Positions 6,353-12,933 of a DNA stretch of 18,717 bases are shown piece after piece. Made by a program: the position numbers and the translations under genes. Within the stretch, counting starts at the first letter, position 1; each line of letters starts with the position of its first letter. The DNA is from Cacconaster sp964598495 (lineage in GTDB: Bacteria > Bacteroidota > Bacteroidia > Bacteroidales > UBA932): positions 1 to 18,717 of the forward strand of contig CAZRBY010000030.1 in NCBI GenBank assembly GCA_964598495.1. The letters are read 5' to 3'. The notes under the pieces are model-generated. The model ran no database searches, was not told the origin of the DNA, and saw only the letters and a list, made by a program, of their open reading frames with translations.

Positions 6353-8422
6353 CTAGAGTTGTTCTCTACTTTTGTATGCTTTAACTCCCTCTTCAAGCCA
6401 TTGGATGAAGGATTCCACATCGAGGTTGTAGCCACGGGGCTCCACCAACTGCCTGCCGTTGTTGTCCTCCAGAACATAATATGGCTGAGCATTTACTCCA
6501 TATCGTGTCAATGCAAAATGGGAGTTGATCTTGCCGAGTGTTTTGAGTACTTTTCCATTATCATTTGTCACCCAATTCTCCTCAGGGACCTGTTTCTTAT
6601 CATCTGCATAGAGGGCACAGATGACAAAATCCCTTTTGAGGATCTCAAGCACCCTCGGGTCACTCCATACCCTCGCCTCCATCTCACGGCAATTGACGCA
6701 TCCGTGGCCGGTAAAATCGACGAATACCGGTTTGCCTACCCTTGCAGCGTAAGCCTGAGCCTCCTCAAGGTCAAAAAAACCATTCAGCCCGTGAGGAAGT
6801 TTAAGAAAATCCCCATATTTGACGGTATATGTGCTTGCCGCTTCCGTCTGAGTAGTACTACTTCCATCCGTTGGTATCACAAAATCTTGTGTGCTGATGG
6901 GAGGCAAATAGCCGGAGAGACCTTTGAGAGGAGCTCCCCACATACCCGGTATCATATATACCACAAAACTGAAGGAGGCAATGGCGAGTACCAGGCGGAA
7001 TACGCCAATATGCTGGAGGTCGCTGTCATGCTTGAACTTGAGCTTGCCAAGCAGATAAAATCCCAACAAAGTGAAGCAAACGATCCAGATTGCAAGATAA
7101 ACCTCCCTATCGAGCAGTCCCCAGTGATAAACCTGATCGGCAACGCTGAGGAACTTGAATCCAAGCGCCACCTCTATAAATCCAAGCACCACCTTAACGG
7201 AATTGAGCCATCCTCCGCTCTTTGGAACATTGCCCAAAAGAGAGGGGAAGAGAGCGAATATCATAAAGGGAAGCGCAAAGGCAAAAGAGAAAGCCAGCAT
7301 AGTGATGATCGGAGCCCAGAACTCCCCTGCCGTGGACTTTATGAGTACCGTGCCCACAATGGGACCGGTACAAGAGAAGGATACCAATACAAGAGTCAGG
7401 GCGAGGAAAAACACTCCTCCCAATCCTTGACGCTTAGTCGCCTGTTGATCACTCTTGTTGACCAACTTGCTCGGCATCACAATCTCGAAGGCTCCAAAGA
7501 AGGATGCCGCAAAAACCATGAACACCAGGAAGAAGAGGATATTGGGCAACCAGTGGGTAGCCAACCAATTGAAGATATCCGCAGTGACGGCATCTCCCCC
7601 CACTAAACGTGTTATGATGATAATAGCCGCGATGGGGACGGTGTAAAGCAACACAATGAACAGGCCATACATTATCGCACGGAACCTGCCTCTTACCTTG
7701 TCCTCAGAACCCTTAATGAAGAATGATACTGTCATCGGCACCATGGGGAAAACACAAGGAGTCAGTAGTGCCGCAAATCCCCAAAGAATAGCCTCAATAA
7801 TCATAGCCCAAAGCGAACCGCCTCTGGTGGCCTTTTCGGGGGCCGACATCTGAACTTCATCATCCGGTGACGAGTCTGCAGTAACTTCGTCAGACTCTTC
7901 CTGAGTCAGTCCGGGAGTTTCCCGGGCTGCTGCATCCTGCACTTCCGATGCAAGAAAGGGTGCTTGCAGCTCTATTTTCATGGTATGGTCATCCGGTGGA
8001 GTACAGCTGGTATCGTCGCAGGTCATCCACTCGACCATTACCTCCACAGTGGCTTTCGGTACTGCAAGTTTTACCTTCTGAACAAAAGTGACGCTCTTCT
8101 CGTAGTAGCCTATTACCATACCGAACATCGGATCATTGACCTTTACTGGCTTCTCAATGGAGCTGATTTCACCAACTTTAGTCACACCATTTGGAAGAGT
8201 GAAAGTGAAAGTGGTGGCATTAGGGCCGTTTTCATAAGGACCCATATCGTACATATGCCATCCCGGGGCAATGGAGGCCATTATTTTTATATCGAATGTT
8301 TTATCACCAACTGCATCCGAAGCAATTTTCCAGGAGACCAAATCCGACTGAGAATATACTACAATTGAAATTCCTGACAGGAGCATCAGGACAAGAAATA
8401 GTTTTTTAATGAATCGCATCAT
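6353..8422 (-). CDS. dsbD: Thiol:disulfide interchange protein DsbD
   Basis: DsbD carries electrons from cytoplasmic thioredoxin across the inner membrane to periplasmic thiol proteins. This 689-residue copy has all three modules. A signal peptide (residues 1-25) leads into an N-terminal immunoglobulin-like domain with Cys135 and Cys140 (TCDDTSC). After an acidic linker (about 160-200) comes a multi-helix membrane domain (about 205-500) with the redox cysteines Cys223 (LLTPCVFPMVPM) and Cys351 (SFSCTGPIVG). The C-terminal thioredoxin fold has the active site CVNC (Cys575, Cys578) and the cis-Pro loop NAQPYY (644-649). The start is ATG 8422; a second ATG follows at once (Met-Met). It is the first gene of a probable operon with the glsA/glsB-like genes. 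A -7 element lies about 70 nt upstream. Confidence 0.95.
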   Translation of the reverse strand: MMRFIKKLFLVLMLLSGISIVVYSQSDLVSWKIASDAVGDKTFDIKIMASIAPGWHMYDMGPYENGPNATTFTFTLPNGVTKVGEISSIEKPVKVNDPMFGMVIGYYEKSVTFVQKVKLAVPKATVEVMVEWMTCDDTSCTPPDDHTMKIELQAPFLASEVQDAAARETPGLTQEESDEVTADSSPDDEVQMSAPEKATRGGSLWAMIIEAILWGFAALLTPCVFPMVPMTVSFFIKGSEDKVRGRFRAIMYGLFIVLLYTVPIAAIIIITRLVGGDAVTADIFNWLATHWLPNILFFLVFMVFAASFFGAFEIVMPSKLVNKSDQQATKRQGLGGVFFLALTLVLVSFSCTGPIVGTVLIKSTAGEFWAPIITMLAFSFAFALPFMIFALFPSLLGNVPKSGGWLNSVKVVLGFIEVALGFKFLSVADQVYHWGLLDREVYLAIWIVCFTLLGFYLLGKLKFKHDSDLQHIGVFRLVLAIASFSFVVYMIPGMWGAPLKGLSGYLPPISTQDFVIPTDGSSTTQTEAASTYTVKYGDFLKLPHGLNGFFDLEEAQAYAARVGKPVFVDFTGHGCVNCREMEARVWSDPRVLEILKRDFVICALYADDKKQVPEENWVTNDNGKVLKTLGKINSHFALTRYGVNAQPYYVLEDNNGRQLVEPRGYNLDVESFIQWLEEGVKAYKSREQL

Positions 8423-8491
8423 TATTTGTATTGTTATAATAAATAGAGACCCATTTTTGATAAGTGCTCATTACTCCGTGATATTATGGCT

Positions 8492-8499
8492 CAAAGATA
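8492..8499 (-). promoter_or_regulatory. -7 element for the dsbD operon
   Basis: The minus strand reads TATCTTTG, an exact match to TAnnTTTG, giving a predicted leader of about 65 nt before the dsbD ATG at 8422. No -33 TTTG at normal spacing was found; TTTTG occurs on the same strand only about 10-11 nt upstream. The 165-nt region 8423-8587 between dsbD and rpoN holds this site and the rpoN site, and nothing else that I can identify. Confidence 0.5.
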
Positions 8500-8572
8500 A
8501 CCAAATTGTCAAAACGAAGGATAAATTCAGTGGATTTTTCAGAGAGAGGAAGATACAGTAACATAAAATTGC

Positions 8573-8580
8573 TACCTTTG
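8573..8580 (+). promoter_or_regulatory. -7 element for rpoN
   Basis: TACCTTTG matches TAnnTTTG and ends 7 nt before the rpoN ATG (8588). If used, it gives a leader of only about 1-4 nt. No -33 element is apparent. Confidence 0.5.
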
Positions 8581-8587
8581 TTATAAG

Positions 8588-9994
8588 ATGTTAAAACAGA
8601 CATTACAACAGACACAGACTACAAAGCTCTCTCCGCTACAGATTCAGACCATCAAACTTCTGGAGCTGCCGATGCTGGAACTGGAGCAGAAGATACAGAG
8701 GGAGATTGAAGAAAACCCCGTACTGGATGAGGTTATAGGAGAATCCGAGGAGGATGAGTCAGCGAATGTTGCACTCGATGCATACGACCGCGACGACCCC
8801 ACACCCTCATACAAGCTCCACGTCAATAATCAGGGCAAAGACCTCAAACCACAGTATAATACCTTTTCCGTACAGGAAAGTTTTCATCAGAGTCTTATCA
8901 AACAACTCGGTTTCTGCCCTCTTGATGAGAGGAAAAAGCAGATTGCCACCTTCATGATAGGAATGCTTGAGGACGACGGATATCTCAGGCGCAGTCTGGA
9001 CTCTCTTACAGATGACATTTCGTTCCGTCTTGGTATCGAAACAACAGAGGATGAACTTGAAGATATCCTCTTTATAATACAGGAGTTTGAGCCGGTGGGC
9101 GTAGGTGCAAGAGACCTAAGAGAGTGCCTCCTGCTGCAGATTGCTGCGAAGAGTCACACCCCCTCACAACAACTTGCCGAGGCCATACTTCGGGACTATT
9201 TCAATGAATTCTCCAGAAAGCATTACCCAAAAATCATATCGCGGCTGGGTATCACCAGCGATGAACTCAAGGAGGCTATCGAAGAGATCCAGCGCCTTAA
9301 TCCCCGTCCCGGCGGGCAAATTGATGACTCCTATTCGGAGCAAACCCAGCAGGTGATCCCGGATTTCATCCTGGAACTCAGAGAGGGTGAATTGGTGATG
9401 TCTATGCCAAGATACTCAATACCAGAGCTTAGAGTAAATAAACGCTATGCGGATATGCTGATTAAAGGTTCAAATGAGAACACCAAAGCCGGCAAGGATG
9501 CGGTAATATTTGTCAAAAAGAAACTTGACGATGCCAAATGGTTTATCGAAGCTATAAAACAGCGCCAAAACACCCTGCAAAATACAATGAACGCCATCAT
9601 TGACTTCCAGAGGGAATTCTTTATGGACGGTGATGAAACCAAACTAAAGCCGATGGTGCTTCGCAATATCGCTGAAAAGGCCAATCTCGATATATCTACC
9701 ATCTCAAGAGTGGTAAACTGCAAATATATCCAGACACATTTCGGTATCTACCCGCTGAAATATTTCTTCTCGGAAGGCCTTCTGAATGAAGATGGAGAAG
9801 AAGTTTCTACTCGTGAGATTAAAAATGTCCTCACACAGATTATCGACAACGAGGACAAGAGATCTCCCTTAACGGATGAGAGTATAGTCGAAGCCCTTTC
9901 GGAAAAGGGTTACAAGGTAGCCAGACGCACGGTTGCCAAGTACCGAGACCAACTGGGCATACCCGTAGCCAAACAAAGAGTACAATTATTATAA
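8588..9994 (+). CDS. rpoN: RNA polymerase sigma-54 factor
   Basis: Sigma-54 directs RNA polymerase to -24/-12 promoters that need an AAA+ activator. The 468-residue protein is full length. The Gln/Leu-rich activator-interacting region I is at the N-terminus (LKQTLQQTQTTKLSPLQIQ, then EIEENPVLDE), an acidic region II follows, then the core-binding domain (about 110-290, including GVGARDLRECLLLQ). The DNA-binding part ends with the RpoN box ARRTVAKYR at residues 445-453. Region I starts directly at the ATG, supporting this start. The OsmC-family gene follows after 12 nt and is probably cotranscribed. No partner AAA+ activator gene is present in the window. Confidence 0.97.
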   Translation: MLKQTLQQTQTTKLSPLQIQTIKLLELPMLELEQKIQREIEENPVLDEVIGESEEDESANVALDAYDRDDPTPSYKLHVNNQGKDLKPQYNTFSVQESFHQSLIKQLGFCPLDERKKQIATFMIGMLEDDGYLRRSLDSLTDDISFRLGIETTEDELEDILFIIQEFEPVGVGARDLRECLLLQIAAKSHTPSQQLAEAILRDYFNEFSRKHYPKIISRLGITSDELKEAIEEIQRLNPRPGGQIDDSYSEQTQQVIPDFILELREGELVMSMPRYSIPELRVNKRYADMLIKGSNENTKAGKDAVIFVKKKLDDAKWFIEAIKQRQNTLQNTMNAIIDFQREFFMDGDETKLKPMVLRNIAEKANLDISTISRVVNCKYIQTHFGIYPLKYFFSEGLLNEDGEEVSTREIKNVLTQIIDNEDKRSPLTDESIVEALSEKGYKVARRTVAKYRDQLGIPVAKQRVQLL

Positions 9995-10006
9995 TTAAAA
10001 TAGATC

Positions 10007-10414
10007 ATGACTTTAATTAAGACCACTTATTTAGGTAACCTGCGCACAGAATCGGAGCATGTTGACTCCGGCAGCAAACTCATAACCAGTGCTCCATTAG
10101 ACAACAATGGAGATGGACTTCTATTCTCCCCCACCGACCTTTTCGCAACCTCGCTCGGCAGTTGTATGCTTACCATAATGGGAATGACGGCCGGCACCTA
10201 CGGTTTCTCGATTGACGGAGCTACCGTAACAACCGAAAAGGTAATGGGCACAAATCCCCGCCGTGTTGTGGAAATCCGTCTTGACGTACATTTCCCAAAG
10301 GGTATGGAATATTCCAAAAAGGAGCAGACCATCCTTATCAATGCCGCTAAATCCTGTCCGGTAGCAAACAGCCTCGATCCTGCTATCAAAAAGGTGGTGA
10401 ATTTTAATTGGTAA
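10007..10414 (+). CDS. OsmC/Ohr-family protein
   Basis: This 135-residue protein of the OsmC fold is expected to be a cytoplasmic thiol peroxidase acting on organic peroxides or a related thiol protein. The two signature cysteines are present: Cys53 in LGSCMLTIMG and Cys117 in AAKSCPVANSL. The helix before the first Cys (SPTDLFATSLGSC) is typical of the OsmC/YhfA branch rather than true Ohr. It lies 12 nt downstream of rpoN. Its stop overlaps the end of the opposing cysS gene by 11 nt (10404-10414), so the convergent pair has no separate terminator. Confidence 0.88.
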   Translation: MTLIKTTYLGNLRTESEHVDSGSKLITSAPLDNNGDGLLFSPTDLFATSLGSCMLTIMGMTAGTYGFSIDGATVTTEKVMGTNPRRVVEIRLDVHFPKGMEYSKKEQTILINAAKSCPVANSLDPAIKKVVNFNW

Positions 10415-11888
10415 GCTCCCACTCGGTACCCTCTTTGGTGTCTTTAATGTGGATCCCGATGGCTTTTAGTTCGTCGCGGATTCGGTCGCTTTCCGCCCAG
10501 TTCCTCGCAGCTTTCGCCGCATTGCGGGTCTGAAGTATCATATCTACCAGACCTCCGATGAGCAACTCTGCAGATGAGTCCCGGCGGTCATCAGTTAGAC
10601 CGAGCACATCCGATACAATCTCCGTAAAGAGTCTGTTGAGTGTATTGTAATCGGCATCATTGAGCACCTCTCCTTTGTCTTTGGCTCCGTTGACAATCTT
10701 CACTGCCTCGAAAAGAGAGGAGAGAGCCACAGGTGTATTAATGTCGTCGAGCAACGCCTGATAGATCTCCTCTTTGATGGAGGCCACCTGCTTTAGTGTC
10801 GGTGCATCGGCAGAATGTTTTAGTGAAACGACATCCTTAGCTGCTTGCATAAGTCGTTTGAGTCCTTTTTCAGCAGCCTGCAATGCCTCGTTGCTGAAAT
10901 CGAGAGTGCTCCTGTAATGCGCCTGAAGTATGAAGAACCTGATGGTCATAGGCGAATAGGGCTGATCCAGTGCTTCGTGTCTACCCGCAAACAGCTCTTC
11001 AAGTGTAATGAAGTTGCCTTTGGACTTGCCCATTTTCTGACCGTTGATGGTGATCAGATTGTTGTGCACCCAGTAATTGACACCGCCTTTGCCGCGTGAA
11101 GCGACATTCTGGGCCAGTTCACACTCGTGGTGGGGAAATATCAGGTCCATTCCGCCACCGTGAATGTCAAACTCCTCTCCAAGATACTTTTCGCTCATTG
11201 CCGAACACTCAAGGTGCCATCCAGGAAAGCCGACACTCCATGGAGAAGGCCAACGCATGATGTGCTCGGGTGATGCCTTTTTCCAGAGAGCAAAGTCGTT
11301 GGGAGAACGTTTGTCATCCTGCCCATCCAGCTCGCGCGAGCCGGCCATCATCTCATCGATGATACGGCCAGAAAGCACTCCGTACGTGTGTACACGATCA
11401 TATTTTTCAACATCAAAATAGACCGAACCATTGCTGATATAGGCATATCCGGCATTGAGAATGGTTTTGACAAGCTCTATCTGCTCAATAATATGACCGG
11501 AAGCTCTCGGCTCAATTGAAGGACGCAGCACATTGAGCTGCTTCATCGCCTCATGGTATCTCAATGTATAGGTTTGTACCACCTCCATAGGTTCCAATTC
11601 CTCAAGACGTGCTTTCTTGGCAATCTTATCCTCGCCCGTGTCGGCATCGTTTTCGAGATGACCTACATCAGTGATGTTACTGACATATCTCACTTTGTGT
11701 CCAAGGTGTCTGAATAACCGGAATAGCAGATCGAAAGTGATTGCAGGCCTTGCATGTCCCAGATGTGGGTCACCATATACGGTCGGGCCGCAGACATACA
11801 TTCCGACATAGCCGGGGTTTACGGGTTTGAATATGCGTTTTTCCCTTTTGAGGGTATCATAGAGAAATAAGTCACGAGCCATAATCAT
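10404..11888 (-). CDS. cysS: Cysteinyl-tRNA synthetase
   Basis: This class I aminoacyl-tRNA synthetase charges tRNA-Cys. The 494-residue sequence has the ATP-binding HIGH box as HLGH (42-45, in GDPHLGHARP) and the KMSKS box as KMGKS (285-289). Putative zinc ligands that select cysteine are Cys33 (YVCGPTVY), Cys228 (WHLECSAMS), His253 and Glu257 (FPHHECE). The C-terminal helical anticodon domain follows. Translation may start at ATG 11888 or at ATG 11882 two codons later; the second gives a form more like relatives. A -7 element and a small stem-loop precede it. Confidence 0.96.
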   Translation of the reverse strand: MIMARDLFLYDTLKREKRIFKPVNPGYVGMYVCGPTVYGDPHLGHARPAITFDLLFRLFRHLGHKVRYVSNITDVGHLENDADTGEDKIAKKARLEELEPMEVVQTYTLRYHEAMKQLNVLRPSIEPRASGHIIEQIELVKTILNAGYAYISNGSVYFDVEKYDRVHTYGVLSGRIIDEMMAGSRELDGQDDKRSPNDFALWKKASPEHIMRWPSPWSVGFPGWHLECSAMSEKYLGEEFDIHGGGMDLIFPHHECELAQNVASRGKGGVNYWVHNNLITINGQKMGKSKGNFITLEELFAGRHEALDQPYSPMTIRFFILQAHYRSTLDFSNEALQAAEKGLKRLMQAAKDVVSLKHSADAPTLKQVASIKEEIYQALLDDINTPVALSSLFEAVKIVNGAKDKGEVLNDADYNTLNRLFTEIVSDVLGLTDDRRDSSAELLIGGLVDMILQTRNAAKAARNWAESDRIRDELKAIGIHIKDTKEGTEWELTN

Positions 11889-11904
11889 CTGTTTTTTGCA
11901 CTAA

Positions 11905-11923
11905 ACTGCAATGTTGTTGCAGT
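11905..11923 (-). other. Small stem-loop at the predicted 5' end of cysS mRNA
   Basis: There is a perfect 7-bp stem (11905-11911 ACTGCAA with 11917-11923 TTGCAGT) around a 5-nt loop. On the minus strand it would sit at the very start of the cysS leader, if transcription begins just after the -7 element at 11930-11937. A 5' stem could stabilise the mRNA; this is inference. It is too small for a T-box or another known riboswitch. Confidence 0.4.
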
Positions 11924-11929
11924 AAATTA

Positions 11930-11937
11930 CAAAATTA
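11930..11937 (-). promoter_or_regulatory. -7 element for cysS
   Basis: The minus strand reads TAATTTTG, matching TAnnTTTG, with a predicted leader of about 36-39 nt. It begins immediately after the large hairpin (11938-11979), so the same bases could serve as the T-rich tail of an ssb terminator. Confidence 0.45.
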
Positions 11938-11979
11938 GCAACTTTCGGCAATATTTGGCTCGCTATTGCCGAAAGTTGC
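11938..11979 (-). terminator. 16-bp perfect hairpin between ssb and cysS, probable ssb terminator
   Basis: The left arm is 11938-11953 (GCAACTTTCGGCAATA) and the right arm 11964-11979, its exact reverse complement, around a 10-nt loop. It begins 17 nt downstream of the ssb stop on the minus strand and is followed there by TAATTTTG, a modest T-rich tail. The stem strength argues for a terminator or an mRNA 3'-end stabiliser. The tail is weaker than in a textbook intrinsic terminator, and a protein-binding site cannot be excluded. Confidence 0.65.
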
Positions 11980-11996
11980 GCTAAAATGTAACAGTT

Positions 11997-12335
11997 CTAC
12001 TCTGCCGGAGTCACTATAGAGACTTTGCCGGCAAGAATCTCCATAAATTGCCGTTCGTCACCGCTGCTGGAGGTATACCTGACATTACGTATACGCCCTA
12101 CGACCGATACGAGAATGCCTTTACGAATGAGCGAAAAGTCAGCAATATTACGTCCGCTCCAGGCGGTAATGTTGTGCCAGGTGGTCTCCTCCTTAATTTC
12201 TCCCTTCTTGTCCTTGAATGTCTCGTTGGTCGCAAGAGAGAATCTGGCTACCTGCGAATTGCCCACCTCCGTGATTTTCGGGTCGTGGCCTACATGTCCT
12301 TTCAACTCTACCCGATTGATAAATGTACTTTTCAT
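11997..12335 (-). CDS. ssb: Single-stranded DNA-binding protein, short form
   Basis: This 112-residue protein is one OB fold: an N-terminal strand with NRVELKGHVGHDPKI, then ARFSLATNE, TTWHNITAWSGRNIADF and VSVVGRIRNVRY. It binds single-stranded DNA in replication, repair or recombination. It ends just after the OB fold (SIVTPAE) and lacks the flexible linker and acidic Asp-Asp-Ile-Pro-Phe-type tip that the main SSB uses to recruit repair proteins. Bacteroidota often carry several ssb copies, so this may be an accessory paralogue. No clear -7 element was found in 12336-12420. Confidence 0.9.
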   Translation of the reverse strand: MKSTFINRVELKGHVGHDPKITEVGNSQVARFSLATNETFKDKKGEIKEETTWHNITAWSGRNIADFSLIRKGILVSVVGRIRNVRYTSSSGDERQFMEILAGKVSIVTPAE

Positions 12336-12473
12336 AATAATTGGTTTTTGTTACAATGGCAAATTAAGACAGATCTAAAACATATATCCATACTCTAAAC
12401 ATTTATATCCGTTTCGATATATTTCAATCCGCTAAAATTGCTTTTTCAGCAGCCGTATGTAAGTATTTTCAAT

Positions 12474-12481
12474 TACTTTTG
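12474..12481 (+). promoter_or_regulatory. -7 element upstream of the zinc-ribbon gene
   Basis: TACTTTTG matches TAnnTTTG, giving a leader of about 38-41 nt before the ATG at 12525. The rest of the 189-nt region 12336-12524 between the divergent ssb and zinc-ribbon genes is AT-rich, and I recognise nothing else in it. Confidence 0.4.
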
Positions 12482-12524
12482 TCATTAAAATAACGCTTTA
12501 CATCATATTAAATAGAAGATTTGT

Positions 12525-12875
12525 ATGGATCCGAAAAGAAACTGTAAGAGATGCGGCGAAAGATTCGTGGGTAGGAGTGACAAGATCTTCTGCTGCGACA
12601 GTTGCAGGAATGATTATCACAATTATCTCCGCAGGGAGCGAAACAAAGGGATGAATCTGGTAAACAGCATTCTCTCACGCAACCGCGATATTATTCGTTC
12701 GCTACTCTCGAGGGGTATCGAGAGCATCGACACAAGACAATTGAGCATGCTTTCCTTTGATTTCGGTCATTTTACATCTATAGACAAACGAATTCTCGGA
12801 CGTACCTGCTACCATATCTACGAATACTGTTATTATTATTCCAATGGCGTAGTACATTTCTCCCTCAAGGAATGA
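12525..12875 (+). CDS. Small zinc-ribbon protein of Bacteroidota type, function unknown
   Basis: This 116-residue protein has an N-terminal treble-clef-like zinc site: CKRC (Cys7, Cys10) and CCDSC (Cys23, Cys24, Cys27), followed by a basic RNDYHNYLRRERNKG stretch. The C-terminal half is a separate small domain rich in Tyr and Cys (YHIYEYCYYYSNGVVHF near the end). I know similar short proteins in Bacteroidales genomes, always as hypothetical; binding of nucleic acid through the basic helix is only a guess. The gene stands alone between divergent ssb and the downstream peptidase, whose -7 element lies in the 58-nt gap that follows. Confidence 0.75.
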   Translation: MDPKRNCKRCGERFVGRSDKIFCCDSCRNDYHNYLRRERNKGMNLVNSILSRNRDIIRSLLSRGIESIDTRQLSMLSFDFGHFTSIDKRILGRTCYHIYEYCYYYSNGVVHFSLKE

Positions 12876-12896
12876 GATTATTTGACTTAAAATCGC

Positions 12897-12904
12897 TAAC
12901 TTTG
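12897..12904 (+). promoter_or_regulatory. -7 element for the dcp-umuC gene set
   Basis: TAACTTTG matches TAnnTTTG, with a predicted leader of about 24-27 nt before the ATG at 12934. A TTTG at 12881-12884 is only 12 nt upstream, too close for a standard -33 box. This is the only promoter-like site I see ahead of the four-gene set. Confidence 0.5.
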
Positions 12905-12933
12905 AGATTCTGAAACAAATTATTACGCACAAT

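Noticed and set aside
6337..6492. N-terminal extension of the glsA-like gene
   Set aside because: The extra 52 codons overlap the 3' coding part of dsbD in another frame and have no similarity to the family; the ATG at 6336 gives the normal N-terminus.
6347..7606. Long plus-strand open frame (419 codons) antisense to dsbD and the glsA-like gene
   Set aside because: It is a shadow of the dsbD codons: low-complexity charged sequence, no family pattern, and it crosses two real genes on the other strand.
11889..11937. T-box or other riboswitch in front of cysS
   Set aside because: The leader is under 50 nt, lacks the conserved T-box sequence, and the only structure is a 7-bp stem.
12704..12724. 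Inverted repeat CTCTCGA...TCGAGAG
   Set aside because: Only 7 bp, inside the coding region of the zinc-ribbon gene, with no associated signal; likely chance.
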